In this document: one piece after another, positions 23,312 to 31,782 of the stretch | Layout: each line of letters begins with the position of its first letter | Numbering within the stretch: position 1 is the stretch's first letter | Assembly: GCA_030038475.1 (NCBI GenBank) | Contig: JASHOU010000043.1 | Coordinates: 1 to 49,543 of the forward strand | Length of the DNA stretch: 49,543 nt | Source of the DNA: Terriglobales bacterium | GTDB lineage: Bacteria > Acidobacteriota > Terriglobia > Terriglobales > Acidobacteriaceae | Direction: 5' to 3' | Notes under the pieces: model-generated | Database searches by the model: none | Seen by the model: the letters and a program-made list of their open reading frames with translations, nothing else | Told to the model about the DNA's origin: nothing | Made by a program: the position numbers and the translations under genes

Positions 23312-24744
23312 TCGGGCAGATGATTGCGCTGAGGATCGGGCTGAGTTCTGACACAGCGCTTCGCCGCACATCTGCGTTCCTGTTTCTGCTCGCAACTACG
23401 CTGCTGGCGGCGGCCGCACAGGAAGGCGACAGTGTCGGCAAAAAAAGTGCGCCCGCGCAGCAGCCTTCGGGCTCGTATGAGCGCACTTTCACTCAGCCCA
23501 AAAGCGCGGTGGAAAAAGCTCTGAAGGATTTGCTGCCCTCGATGCACGGACGCTTGCCCGTGCTTGAAGGCTTCGCCTCGCCCGGCGAACATCCCTTGAG
23601 CCAATACCAGCGTGCTTATTACCAGGCCTCCGTGCAGGTCAGTTCCACCGCTTCAGGCGGATCCGTCGTGCGCGTGCACGCCGAGGTAACGGCGTGGTAC
23701 GAGGATCCAACCCCATCTCATTCCGGCTACCGGGTGCTGACTTCGAATGGCCGCCTCGAGTCGGACCTGCTCGATCAGCTAAGCGATCGGTTAGGCGTCT
23801 CCAGCGCAGCCAATACGAGTTCGAGCGGACTTTCGAGCATGAGTTTTCCCTCGGTAGCTCATGCCACCAAGCCGGCAGAGCAACCGCCGGCGGCAGGAAA
23901 AGACGCTGCTGACAAGGCTGCAACCGAACCTTCGATTTCAGCCCCGATGCCGCAGTTGCCACAGGCCGGGCGCACGCTTTCGTCATCTTTAGCTCAGGGC
24001 CTGCCGGCCGCGAAACCGGCGGACGTGAAAAGCTCGCCCGGCGACGCCGACAAAAGCAAAGCCGACGACGCCTCCTTGCGTGAAGAAGCGGCAAGTTTGG
24101 AGGAAGTGCTCAAGAACCAGGCGCATCCCAGGAATCTGGTTGCGATCAAGAAAAATGGGACTCCGGTGGTTTCGTCTCCGAGTTTGAGCGCCAAGACTCT
24201 GTTTTTGGCGAGCGCACACGATGAGTTTGAAATGCTCGATTTTAACCAGGACTGGGTTCATGTTCGAATTTCCGGCCTGTCGCGGGGATGGATCTGGCGT
24301 ACCAGCCTGGAGATGCCCGAGGGGATTTCGGACGTTCCCACCACAAATGCGAACGGCACCCCAGTAGCCGCCGACCTGTTTCAGGTGACGCGCGAGGAAA
24401 CCGCGCCCTTCCCGGGAGATTGGACGCCTTTGCGCGGCAAGAACGTGAAAATCATTTCCGTGCAAAAGATTCAGGAAGATGAGCGCAACAGCGGTGCGCA
24501 GGCCAAGCTGGAATATGCGAAATCCTTGCTCGACAAAAACTACGCTGAATTGGCCGGAAAATCTCAGGAGCTCGCCGGAGTGGTGTTGATCTTTGATTCG
24601 ATCGATGGGGGCATGATCGCCGTAACCTCGCCCACGGTTCAGCAATGGAAAGCGGGCAGGTTGAACGACGCCGCGCTTTGGCATCACTGCTATTTCGATC
24701 CACCGGAGACGTTCACCGTTTCCACTCCAACCAGCAACCCATAG
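23308..24744 (+). CDS. Second exported SH3-domain protein, paralogous to its upstream neighbour
   Basis: A 478-residue protein whose ATG overlaps the upstream stop codon (ATGA), indicating translational coupling. The N-terminus is a signal peptide (RTSAFLFLLATTLLAAAAQ). The region at about 50-160 (VEKALKDLLPSMHGRL through SNGRLESDLLDQLSDRLG) shares the layout of the first protein, with a strand-rich segment ending in GRLES/GVVES followed by a helix. A long Ala/Ser/Pro linker follows (about 170-250), then an acidic helix, an SH3-like domain (VAIKKNGTPVVSSPSLSAKT with RGWIWRTSLE) and a further domain of about 110 residues with a basic helix (EDERNSGAQAKLEYAKSLLD). Function unknown; an envelope role is inferred from export and SH3 content. 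Confidence 0.72.
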   Translation: MIGQMIALRIGLSSDTALRRTSAFLFLLATTLLAAAAQEGDSVGKKSAPAQQPSGSYERTFTQPKSAVEKALKDLLPSMHGRLPVLEGFASPGEHPLSQYQRAYYQASVQVSSTASGGSVVRVHAEVTAWYEDPTPSHSGYRVLTSNGRLESDLLDQLSDRLGVSSAANTSSSGLSSMSFPSVAHATKPAEQPPAAGKDAADKAATEPSISAPMPQLPQAGRTLSSSLAQGLPAAKPADVKSSPGDADKSKADDASLREEAASLEEVLKNQAHPRNLVAIKKNGTPVVSSPSLSAKTLFLASAHDEFEMLDFNQDWVHVRISGLSRGWIWRTSLEMPEGISDVPTTNANGTPVAADLFQVTREETAPFPGDWTPLRGKNVKIISVQKIQEDERNSGAQAKLEYAKSLLDKNYAELAGKSQELAGVVLIFDSIDGGMIAVTSPTVQQWKAGRLNDAALWHHCYFDPPETFTVSTPTSNP

Positions 24745-24812
24745 CGCGTTGAAACTGCTCGGGAATTGCGGGCATGGTGAGAGTGAAGTGGGCTGCCATT
24801 TTCGGTTTTGGC

Positions 24813-24842
24813 TTGACATCGCAACCGGCGACGCGGTACCAA
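24813..24842 (+). promoter_or_regulatory. Possible sigma-70-like promoter for ctaB
   Basis: TTGACA at 24813-24818 is a perfect -35 box; TACCAA at 24837-24842, after 18 bases, is a weak -10. It would give a leader of roughly 200 bases that includes the 15-bp repeat array. Confidence 0.25.
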
Positions 24843-24860
24843 TGCTTTCTCTGAAATAGT

Positions 24861-24935
24861 TTTCCCGATTTTCGGAGTTTCGGCCTGCGCAGGTTCGGCT
24901 GGCAGAATTTCGCTTTCAAATAATTGCCACTTTTC
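24861..24935. repeat. 15-bp degenerate tandem repeat before ctaB
   Basis: Units in register: TTTCCCGATTTTCGG, AGTTTCGGCCTGCGC, AGGTTCGGCTGGCAG, AATTTCGCTTTCAAA, TAATTGCCACTTTTC. The shared element is (A/T)NTTTCGG. The units are strongly diverged; the period is clearest over the middle three. Confidence 0.65.
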
Positions 24936-25045
24936 AGGTCAACACCGGCATCAATAGCATCGATGGATTGAATTCGATAAAGATTGGACTCGGATGTTTT
25001 CTGCTTGAAGTGCAATCGCGGCAAGAGGGGAGTGTGGGGTTCACA

Positions 25046-25945
25046 ATGCGGGAATTTGGATTACGGCTGCGCGATTACGCTGAATTGACCAAGGCACGCA
25101 TTACCACGCTGATCGTACTCACGGCTTGGTGTGGCTATTTTTTTGGCGCACAGCGGATGGGCGTATCGTCGTGGTCGATGGGATTGTTTCACGCGCTGCT
25201 CGGCGTAGCTCTGGTTTCGAGCGGAACCGCTGCGCTCAATGAAGTGCTCGAATCAGGCGTCGACGCCCGCATGCGACGCACTGCGCGCCGTCCGTTGCCC
25301 GCAGGACGCATGACCAGAACCCACGCTGCCGTGGCTGGCTTGGCGCTCACTCTTGGCGGCTCTCTCTATCTGGCAGCTTATGCCAACTTACTAACTGGGT
25401 TATTAGTGTTCCTCACCTCGCTCGTGTATCTCGCGGCTTATACGCCGCTGAAGAAAGTTTCTCCGCTGTGCACTTTCGTAGGCGCATTCCCCGGAGCAAT
25501 GCCGGTAGTGCTCGGTTGGACGGCGGCGCGCGGAAAACTGGAAATCGAGACGCTGATTCTTTTTGCCATCATGTTCGTGTGGCAGTTCCCGCATTTTCTT
25601 TCCATCGCCTGGCTCTATCGGGAAGATTACGCGCGCGGTGAAATTCGCATGTTGCCGGTGGTGGACTCTAACGGAAAGTCGACCGTATGGCGCATTCTGG
25701 CCTACTCCGCGGCATTGATTCCGGTGAGCATTATGCCCGTAGCATTGGGAATGGCAGGGCGCGTATACCTGGTTGGCGCCGTCCTCATGGGGGCGGCGCT
25801 CTTCCGCGTTTCGCTGGGCATGGCTTATCCGCATTTGCCGGCCACTGCCGCCGCATCGAAACCACACGCTCGCCGCTTGCTGCAGGCGACCATCATCTAC
25901 CTGCCGGCGTTGTTTGCGCTCATGATGGCTAACTCAGGCAGTTAG
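25046..25945 (+). CDS. ctaB: Protohaem IX farnesyltransferase (haem O synthase)
   Basis: This inner-membrane enzyme of the UbiA prenyltransferase superfamily converts haem B to haem O, the first step toward the haem A needed by the aa3 oxidase encoded 8 kb away. The start at 25046 follows GGGG-rich sequence and begins directly before the conserved LRDYAELTKARITTL. The Asp-rich prenyl-diphosphate motif is NEVLESGVDARMRRTARRPL (about residues 64-83), and the second one lies in FLSIAWLYREDYARGEIRML. About eight to nine helices; 299 residues is normal. A haem A synthase (ctaA) gene is not in the window. The next gene follows after 45 bases and is unrelated. Confidence 0.95.
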   Translation: MREFGLRLRDYAELTKARITTLIVLTAWCGYFFGAQRMGVSSWSMGLFHALLGVALVSSGTAALNEVLESGVDARMRRTARRPLPAGRMTRTHAAVAGLALTLGGSLYLAAYANLLTGLLVFLTSLVYLAAYTPLKKVSPLCTFVGAFPGAMPVVLGWTAARGKLEIETLILFAIMFVWQFPHFLSIAWLYREDYARGEIRMLPVVDSNGKSTVWRILAYSAALIPVSIMPVALGMAGRVYLVGAVLMGAALFRVSLGMAYPHLPATAAASKPHARRLLQATIIYLPALFALMMANSGS

Positions 25946-25990
25946 TTGTAGCGGCCGACTGTTTTTCGGAGTTTGTCCAGAGTTAGTCCA

Positions 25991-27055
25991 ATGGACCCCG
26001 CTTTCGCCATAAACAGAAAAGACGAAAGCAGCGCAATTGTTTTTCGCGCCGATCTACTTGCCGCAAGATTTGTTTTGCCCGATGGATCTCAGACAACAAA
26101 GGCGCTTGAGGTTCGATTCGATCCGCTGCTGAGCACGTCGTCCCGTATCGCCGAGGGCGTCGTTCTCTCCAAAGCGGACGAACAGGCGCTCGCTCCTCTT
26201 CAAGCATCGAATTCCAATTGCCCCTTCTGTCCCGATAGCATCGCGCGCGTCACTCCCAAATTCTTGCCGCCAATTCACGAGAACGGACGTTTACAGCAGG
26301 GAGAATCGGTTCTGTTCCCGAACCTCGTTCCCTATTCGCAGTACGCTGCCGTAGTGGTGTTTTCGCCACGACACTGGCTTCCACTGAATGAGTTCACTCC
26401 CCAGCGAGTGTTCGACAGCCTTTCGGTTGCGGTTGACTACATTCGCCGAGTACATAGTTTCGATCCCCGAATCCAGCACTGCTCCTACAACATAAATTAC
26501 CTCTATCCTTCTGGCGGTTCCTTGCCACATCCCCACGCACAAGTCTTTCTCGATCCTCACCCCACAACTCTTATGCGCCTGCAAGCGGAGGCCAGTTTCA
26601 GGTACTGGACCGCGCAAGGCCGCTCCTACTGGGAAGACCTGGCAAAAGTCGAGGAGGCGCGAGCCGAACGATTTGTGGCTCGAACCGGTTCGACCATGTG
26701 GATTACCGCTTTTGCTCCTATCGGCTTCAATGAAGTGCGGGCAATTGTTTCCAATCGAGAAAACTTGCTCGACCTCACTGAGGATGATTTGAATGCCCTT
26801 TCCCTTGGCATTTCACGCGTTCTGCGGTGGTATGAGTCGATTGGTTACAACAGTTTCAACCTTGCTCTTTACTCAGGTCCATTGAACATCTCCAGTGGTT
26901 GGCGGGTGCATCTCTCCATGATTACTCGAACAGCGGTGTTGCCCTATTATCGAAGCGATGCGATGCACATGGAGCGGTTGCACTGGGAGGCTGCCGTGGA
27001 TCGCTTACCGGAAAAGATCGCGGCCGATCTCCGCGCCTATTGGGCGACTCTTTAG
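25991..27055 (+). CDS. GalT-like nucleotidyltransferase of the HIT superfamily
   Basis: A 354-residue protein related to galactose-1-phosphate uridylyltransferase. A zinc-type pair CPFC occurs near residue 76, an NxxxxxSGGSLPHPHAQVF segment gives the HxHxQ active-site motif (PHPHAQ, the first His after the proline being the usual nucleophile neighbourhood), and a C-terminal half repeats the fold (YNSFNLALYSGP, then WRVHLSMITR). The ATG at 25991 is preferred over an upstream TTG at 25973. No galK, galE or other Leloir gene is adjacent, so the sugar phosphate used is unknown; ADP- or GDP-hexose phosphorylase-type activity is equally possible. Its stop codon overlaps the stop of the convergent amidase gene by a few bases. 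Confidence 0.8.
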   Translation: MDPAFAINRKDESSAIVFRADLLAARFVLPDGSQTTKALEVRFDPLLSTSSRIAEGVVLSKADEQALAPLQASNSNCPFCPDSIARVTPKFLPPIHENGRLQQGESVLFPNLVPYSQYAAVVVFSPRHWLPLNEFTPQRVFDSLSVAVDYIRRVHSFDPRIQHCSYNINYLYPSGGSLPHPHAQVFLDPHPTTLMRLQAEASFRYWTAQGRSYWEDLAKVEEARAERFVARTGSTMWITAFAPIGFNEVRAIVSNRENLLDLTEDDLNALSLGISRVLRWYESIGYNSFNLALYSGPLNISSGWRVHLSMITRTAVLPYYRSDAMHMERLHWEAAVDRLPEKIAADLRAYWATL

Positions 27056-28482
27056 CGGCGTCTTCCGCTCAACCGTGAGTGCCAATCTGTTGCCCGTTCG
27101 TAGGCGTGTGCGGCTTGCAGCAGCAATTCCTCGCGCCACGCAGCGGCGGCCAATTGCAGGCCAATCGGCAGGCCATCGTCTGTAACTCCGCACGGAACTG
27201 AAATCGCCGGAATCCCCCATACGTTGAATGGCCTTGTGTTGCGCAGCATTAGCAGTTCCTGCTGCCGCAGGCTCTCGGGATGCTCGCGCAGATCGGCAAC
27301 AGCAGGCGGCGGGATCGGAACCGTCGGCGTCAGTAGCACGTCTACAGTATCGAATGTCTTGCTGATCGCATGACGGCAAGCCAGCAGCTCGCGGCTGGCG
27401 CGGAGTGCGCTCGCGGTGGAAATCTTCGCTCCAGATTGGATGCGAGCCAGCGTTGCTGGCTGGTAAAGATTTGCCGAGTTGGCCAGGTATTGCTCGTGAT
27501 AGGCGTAAGATTCGGCGCTCGAAAGAGTGCGGTCAGTGGGAACTTCGAGCTTGATTTCCCGAATCTCGACCTCCCGAATTTCGGTTTTTAGCTGGCGGAA
27601 GACTTCGATTGCTTTTTCGGTCGCATCAGCGATCTCGGGATGTAGATCGTCGAAGAAGAATTCCCTCGGCACGCCGATTCGTAGTTTCGGCGGGAATTCG
27701 GCGATGCCGATGGCAAAATTCTCGGCGGCATTTAAAGGAACTGAGTCGGTGCTCGCTGGTTCAACGATAGCTCGATCGGCTGAGTCGTAGCCCGCCAGCG
27801 CTTGTATCATCAGCGCCGCATCGTAGACCGAGTTTGTGATTGGCCCAACGTGGTCATACGACCATGACAACGGAATCACTCCGCGCGCGCTCACCCGGCC
27901 ATAGGTTGGCTTGAATCCAACCACTCCGCAATATGCTGCCGGCAGGCGCACAGAACCCGCAGTGTCGGTGCCAACGGCAGCGCTGCCAAGACCGGCGGCA
28001 ACACTCGCCGCAGATCCTCCCGAAGATCCGGCCGCGATGCGCGACGTGTCCCGGGGATTATGAATTTCTCCAAAAAAGCTGATCATTGAGCTGCCGCCGT
28101 AAGCGAACTCGTGCAGGTTTTGTTTCCCTAAAACGATGGCTCCCGCGGATCGCAGCCGACGTACAACCTCCGCGTCTTCTGTGGGAATGCGATCTTTGAA
28201 AAGCGCGCTGGCAGCGGTCGTGCGGACTCCGGCCGTGTCAATAATGTCCTTCAGTCCGATGGGAATCCCGTGCAGCGGCCCGCGGTCGTCTCCGCGGAGG
28301 ATTTCCTGCTCGGCTCGCACGGCATCGGCCATAGCGGAATCGGCCATCACCGTGATGTAGGCGTTGAGCGTGGGGTTGCGCTCGTCGATGCGTGCCAGGC
28401 AGTCGCGTGTGAGTTCAACGGGAGAGACTTCGCGGTCCCGGATTTTCTGACTTAGTTCCTGTATGGTGGTGGTGACAGGCAT
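27052..28482 (-). CDS. Amidase (amidase-signature family, GatA-like)
   Basis: A 476-residue hydrolase with the full Ser-cisSer-Lys triad: Lys78 in IPIGLKDIID, Ser153 in AAGSSGGSAAS and Ser177 in GTDTAGSVRLP. The sequence resembles GatA of the tRNA-dependent amidotransferase, but no gatB or gatC gene is near and the neighbours are a permease and Ogt, so a free amidase acting on a small amide or amino-acid derivative is as likely. The central region contains an insert rich in Ile-Arg-Glu-Val (TEIREVEIREIKLEVP) made by a 15-bp repeat in the DNA. The upstream APC permease ends 17 bases before it on the same strand, suggesting uptake followed by hydrolysis. Confidence 0.88.
   Translation of the reverse strand: MPVTTTIQELSQKIRDREVSPVELTRDCLARIDERNPTLNAYITVMADSAMADAVRAEQEILRGDDRGPLHGIPIGLKDIIDTAGVRTTAASALFKDRIPTEDAEVVRRLRSAGAIVLGKQNLHEFAYGGSSMISFFGEIHNPRDTSRIAAGSSGGSAASVAAGLGSAAVGTDTAGSVRLPAAYCGVVGFKPTYGRVSARGVIPLSWSYDHVGPITNSVYDAALMIQALAGYDSADRAIVEPASTDSVPLNAAENFAIGIAEFPPKLRIGVPREFFFDDLHPEIADATEKAIEVFRQLKTEIREVEIREIKLEVPTDRTLSSAESYAYHEQYLANSANLYQPATLARIQSGAKISTASALRASRELLACRHAISKTFDTVDVLLTPTVPIPPPAVADLREHPESLRQQELLMLRNTRPFNVWGIPAISVPCGVTDDGLPIGLQLAAAAWREELLLQAAHAYERATDWHSRLSGRRR
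27540..27584. repeat. 15-bp repeat inside the amidase gene
   Basis: Three units on the plus strand: GAACTTCGAGCTTGA, TTTCCCGAATCTCGA, CCTCCCGAATTTCGG. They encode the IREVE-IREIK-LEVPT pentapeptide pattern of the amidase, in a region where family members vary in length. Confidence 0.6.
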
Positions 28483-28499
28483 CCGTGCTCTCGTTCATC

Positions 28500-29885
28500 T
28501 CAAACGGCTTGCCGCGCCGCGCGTCCGGCGAACCATTTCACCACAAAATAAACCACCGGGCCCACGGCAAGCGCCCACGGTCCCCAGCGCAGAGCGATCG
28601 GATCGCTGTAACGCAAAACGATGTAGGTCATCGCCAGCGGAGGCACGATCACATAGATCAGTCCTAAATCTCCTCCGGGGATGCGGAACGGTCGCGGCAA
28701 CTCCGGTCGTTTGCGGCGCAATCCCCAGGCGGAGAGCACGGTCAACACCGTAGTCGCCACGCGCAACCAGACATAAATGCTGATCAATTCGCCGAGCGAG
28801 CGCACGGCGAGCGATGCGTAGATGGCAGCGGAGATCAGAATGGCGAGCGCAGGCGTGCCATAGCGCGGATGACGGCGGGTAAGGAATGGCGGAAGGTAGC
28901 CATCTTCAGCGAGCACGAATGGCATGCGCGTGCTGGTCAGCACGGTCGCGTTGAGCAGCGCCACGTTGCAGATCATGGCCGCAATCGTCATCAGGCTGCC
29001 AAGCCATCTGCCAAGCCAAGGACCACCGATAACCACGGCGGCGGTAGGGAAGTATCCATCATGCCATTGCTGCCAGTTGTCGGCAGCAGTCAGCGCGGCC
29101 AGCGTTGGCAGAAAATACGCGGCGACGGAAAGCGGAACCACCAGCGCCAGCGCGCGTGGATAACTGCGTTGTGGATCTTCCACCTCTTCGGCCACACTGG
29201 AAAGTTGCTCATATCCGGAATAGGACCAAATGACGAGAGCCAAACCAACTCCAAATACTTTGGAAAAACTCTGGTTCGGCGGCACCAGCGGGACAAATGG
29301 ATTATGACTCCAGTGAGCGAGGCCGAGCGCGATCATGGCGATCACGGGGATGAAAACAGATATCTCCAGGATCGTCGCGGCTCGGCCGACCATCTGAATC
29401 CCGCGAACGTTGATCCAAGTAATGAACGCAATCAGCGCAAAGGAAACGAGCCAGTGCTTCCAGCCGGCGATGCCGGGGAAGTAGAAAACGAGGTAATCGG
29501 TGAAGAGCACCGCATAAGAGCCACCAAGAAGAAATGAAGCGGACCAGTTCCACCAACCGGCCAGAAACCCCCAGAAATCTCCGAAGGCGGCGCGGCTCCA
29601 GCGGTAAAACCCGCCTTCAACCGGAATGGCCGTGGTAAGTTCGGCGGAGACAAGCGATACCGGAATGCTCCAGACGATGGGGACCAACAGCAGATAAAGC
29701 AGCGACATGCCGGGGCCGCTCGTCGACACCATCCCTTCGAGTCCAAAGGGTCCTCCTGTGGTGTAGGAGAACATCACGAACACCAGATAGAAAAGCCCGG
29801 CCTTGCGAACAGTGGGGGTCGTACTTCTCGAGAGCGGGGATGCCACCGGTCCGCGAATTATGCGCCGATTTCCAGCGCCAGACAA
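28500..29885 (-). CDS. APC-family amino acid permease
   Basis: A 461-residue inner-membrane transporter with about twelve helices. The first helix (GLFYLVFVMFSYTTGGPFGLE) contains the unwound glycine-rich substrate site typical of the amino acid-polyamine-organocation fold. The second region reads VSAELTTAIPVEGGFYRWS, the standard loop after helix 2, and GYEQLSSVAEEVEDPQRSYPRAL matches the loop after helix 6. The cargo is unknown. The start used here is a TTG that overlaps the end of ogt by 28 bases; a GTG at 29846 would avoid the overlap, and neither has a strong ribosome binding site. It lies between ogt and the amidase gene in one minus-strand run. Confidence 0.87.
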   Translation of the reverse strand: MSGAGNRRIIRGPVASPLSRSTTPTVRKAGLFYLVFVMFSYTTGGPFGLEGMVSTSGPGMSLLYLLLVPIVWSIPVSLVSAELTTAIPVEGGFYRWSRAAFGDFWGFLAGWWNWSASFLLGGSYAVLFTDYLVFYFPGIAGWKHWLVSFALIAFITWINVRGIQMVGRAATILEISVFIPVIAMIALGLAHWSHNPFVPLVPPNQSFSKVFGVGLALVIWSYSGYEQLSSVAEEVEDPQRSYPRALALVVPLSVAAYFLPTLAALTAADNWQQWHDGYFPTAAVVIGGPWLGRWLGSLMTIAAMICNVALLNATVLTSTRMPFVLAEDGYLPPFLTRRHPRYGTPALAILISAAIYASLAVRSLGELISIYVWLRVATTVLTVLSAWGLRRKRPELPRPFRIPGGDLGLIYVIVPPLAMTYIVLRYSDPIALRWGPWALAVGPVVYFVVKWFAGRAARQAV

Positions 29886-30433
29886 GCGCCAAGAGTCCGC
29901 CGCTCAAGATCGAGCAGCTTGCGCTTGAGATCGAGCCCGCCGCCGTACCCGCAAAGCGAACCGCTCGACGCAATCACGCGATGGCAGGGAACCACGATCG
30001 CGACCGGATTCCGGTTGTTCGACATGCCGACCGCGCGATACGCGTACGCGTGACCGATGGCTTCGGCAATGTCGCGATAGCTGCGTGTCTCGCCGTAAGG
30101 AATTTTCAGCAACTCATGCCAGCACGCCAGTTGGAACGCGGTTCCGCGCAGGTCAAGCGGGCAGCTGAATTCACGGCGCTCGCCTGCGAAATACTCGTCG
30201 AGCTCGTAGAGATACGGCGCAAGGGCGGATTTTGATTCGCGCAGTTGAATCTGGCTCGGATTCAACTTTTGCACGCGCGATTCGAATTCCAGCCGCACCA
30301 GGCCCTTTTCCGAGGCGGCGAGAAAAAGTGGTCCCGCAGGCGAAGACGTGCGGTAGAAAAATAAAGTTTCCTTGTTTATCGGAAACTCGGTGATCCGAGA
30401 CTTGACGGCCGGAGAAATGTTTATCGGAGACAT
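29858..30433 (-). CDS. ogt: Methylated-DNA-protein cysteine methyltransferase
   Basis: A suicide DNA-repair protein that removes methyl groups from O6-methylguanine. At 191 residues it has the short Ogt form. The active site is VVPCHRVI (Cys150), preceded by the helix-turn-helix recognition region YRDIAEAIGHAYAYRAVGMSNNRNP and followed by GYGGGLDLKRKLLDLE. The N-terminal domain shows SPAGPLFLAASEKGLVRLEF. The ATG at 30433 lies inside a 15-bp repeat array, so the first 20 residues (SPINI-SPAVK-SRITE) are repeat-encoded and the ribosome binding site is not recognisable. Confidence 0.95.
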   Translation of the reverse strand: MSPINISPAVKSRITEFPINKETLFFYRTSSPAGPLFLAASEKGLVRLEFESRVQKLNPSQIQLRESKSALAPYLYELDEYFAGERREFSCPLDLRGTAFQLACWHELLKIPYGETRSYRDIAEAIGHAYAYRAVGMSNNRNPVAIVVPCHRVIASSGSLCGYGGGLDLKRKLLDLERRTLGACLALEIGA

Positions 30434-30445
30434 GATGACCGGAGA
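30371..30445. repeat. 15-bp degenerate tandem repeat across the ogt start codon
   Basis: Five units in exact register: CTTGTTTATCGGAAA, CTCGGTGATCCGAGA, CTTGACGGCCGGAGA, AATGTTTATCGGAGA, CATGATGACCGGAGA. The last carries the ogt initiator (CAT on the plus strand at 30431-30433). Most units end in (T/C)CGGAGA. Weaker units may continue to about 30490. Confidence 0.88.
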
Positions 30446-30514
30446 ATAGCACAGGGTTTGGTCCGAGCGAGACTTTGGTCGGGGAGATCGAATCCGCGCT
30501 CAAATCCTGCAAAT

Positions 30515-30541
30515 AAAAAGCCTCCGGCTTGCGCGGGAGGC
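30515..30541 (-). terminator. Rho-independent terminator of the OmpA-family gene
   Basis: Read on the minus strand: a perfect GCCTCC/GGAGGC stem with a 10-base loop followed by TTTTTATTT. It begins 21 bases after the stop codon of the OmpA-like gene and separates it from ogt. Confidence 0.85.
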
Positions 30542-30562
30542 GTTCAGGGGAAGGGTGTGCAG

Positions 30563-31447
30563 TTATTGTTGTGGCTGATTCTGGGCGTTGCTGGTCGAAG
30601 CCAACTGCTCGAGATTGTTCTTCAGCAAGCTCACTTCTACGCGGCCGCCGGTGATGCGCTTGGGCTTCGCTTCACCCGACTGGTCCGCCGATGGGAGTGG
30701 GGCGTTGCCCATTCCGACCAGGTAGATGCGATAGACAGGAATGTCGTGATTCAGCACCAGGTAGCGGACGACCGACTCGGCCATCTTCTGCGAATTGGAA
30801 ATCGCCACCTGTCCGTGGCCTGAGGCAAAGCCCTGCACTTCGATCACGTAGCCGCGTTGATCCTTCAGCGGCGTAGCCATATCGTCAAGCGCGCCCTTGG
30901 CCTTTTCGCTCAAAACGGTTTGTCCCGAGCGGAACAGAATTTCGGTTTGCGTCGCCGGCTGATATTGATCGATATTCGTGACCACCTGCTCGACCGTCGT
31001 TATCCGGGTATTGGCCTGATTGGCGGTTTGCTGAGCGGCCTGCGCCTTGTTGCCGGCGTCGACGGCATGCTGATCGGCTTCACTGGCTTTGCTCGAAGCC
31101 AGCTGAATTCCCTGCTGCGCGCGCGCGTCGACATCTTTGATCTGCTTGCTGTTCGCGGCGGTCAGTTCGTCGAGCTCGTTGATACGGTCGCGGATCGGCT
31201 GCGTCTGCCGCTGAACATATTTCTTGCGCGCAAACGGATTCACGTGACCCCAGAAGCCTTCGCGAGTCTGCGGTTGCAGCGGCTCTTTACCCGTGGCCGT
31301 GGTGGTCGCGCTCGATTGCGCCGCCGGCTGCGACTGCGATGTGGAATTGTCTTGTGCAAAAACTGGTGTTGCCAGGATCAGGGCAACGATCACGGCAAGC
31401 ATCAGTGCGGTAACACCAACCCTAACGAAGATGGTGCGGTTTTTCAT
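30563..31447 (-). CDS. OmpA-family peptidoglycan-associated outer-membrane protein
   Basis: A 294-residue envelope protein. The start at 31447 is fixed by GGAGGAAG just upstream and by the signal peptide (MKNRTIFVRVGVTALMLAVI with cleavage near VFAQ). A Gln/Ser/Thr-rich linker is followed by a helical, coiled-coil-like stretch (RDRINELDELTAANSKQIKD through QTANQANTRITTVEQ, about residues 80-165), then a C-terminal OmpA-like domain (about 175-275) with ILFRSGQTVLSEKAKGALDD and GYVIEVQGFASGHG and the QKMAESVVRYL helix that in the family holds peptidoglycan. No beta-barrel is present, so it resembles Lpp/Pal-like anchors. It is monocistronic, with its own terminator. Confidence 0.85.
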   Translation of the reverse strand: MKNRTIFVRVGVTALMLAVIVALILATPVFAQDNSTSQSQPAAQSSATTTATGKEPLQPQTREGFWGHVNPFARKKYVQRQTQPIRDRINELDELTAANSKQIKDVDARAQQGIQLASSKASEADQHAVDAGNKAQAAQQTANQANTRITTVEQVVTNIDQYQPATQTEILFRSGQTVLSEKAKGALDDMATPLKDQRGYVIEVQGFASGHGQVAISNSQKMAESVVRYLVLNHDIPVYRIYLVGMGNAPLPSADQSGEAKPKRITGGRVEVSLLKNNLEQLASTSNAQNQPQQ

Positions 31448-31706
31448 ACGTAACTTCCTCCAAGTGGAAGTGGGGGAGCCACTCCGAGCGCCTTCAGCGC
31501 GATTTTTATTGCGTCGATTCACCAGCAAAATTTCTCGGATATCGGAGGCAAACGCCAACGCAACGGTTGCCTCAAAAACAGGCCCATCACGGCCACGGTA
31601 ATCTATTAACAGTTTGGGTGCCAAATGCATTGACCCTGCATAAAGAATTTAAATGCTTTATTTTCATAGATATTGTATCCCATCCGTCACAAAAACCCGC
31701 TTCCGG

Positions 31707-31737
31707 TTGACGGTAATTTTGTGGCAATCGGTATAAA
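31707..31737 (+). promoter_or_regulatory. Possible promoter of the sugar dehydrogenase gene
   Basis: TTGACG (31707-31712) and TATAAA (31732-31737) are near-consensus boxes, but the 19-base spacer is longer than ideal. It would place the transcript start about 140 bases before the gene, with the 15-bp repeat array in the leader. Confidence 0.3.
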
Positions 31738-31782
31738 AACTGCTTTTTTCGACACGATGCCGGCAAACTGAGCAAACGACAA

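Larger units (their letters stand above)
24745..25045. other. Intergenic region before ctaB
   Basis: About 300 bases without a gene. They hold a possible promoter at 24813-24842 (TTGACA, 18-base spacer, TACCAA) and a 15-bp tandem repeat at 24861-24935. A GGGG-rich ribosome binding site precedes ctaB. A longer in-frame reading of ctaB into this region is open but lacks conserved sequence. Confidence 0.5.

Noticed and set aside
25973-27055. Standard galactose-1-phosphate uridylyltransferase of the Leloir pathway
   Set aside because: The HIT-type active site fits, but without galK, galE or a closer match the specific reaction cannot be assigned.
27052-28482. True GatA subunit of the tRNA amidotransferase
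   Set aside because: gatB and gatC are absent nearby and the neighbours are a permease and a repair gene; kept as an amidase with GatA as an alternative.
28869-29537. A 222-codon plus-strand frame antisense to the APC permease gene
   Set aside because: It is a highly charged composition with no domain, opposite a complete permease.
30171-30512. A 113-codon minus-strand frame with pentapeptide-like repeats (HVSDK-HFSGR)
   Set aside because: It overlaps ogt in another frame and its periodicity comes from the 15-bp DNA repeat; no pentapeptide-repeat fold or start site supports a gene.
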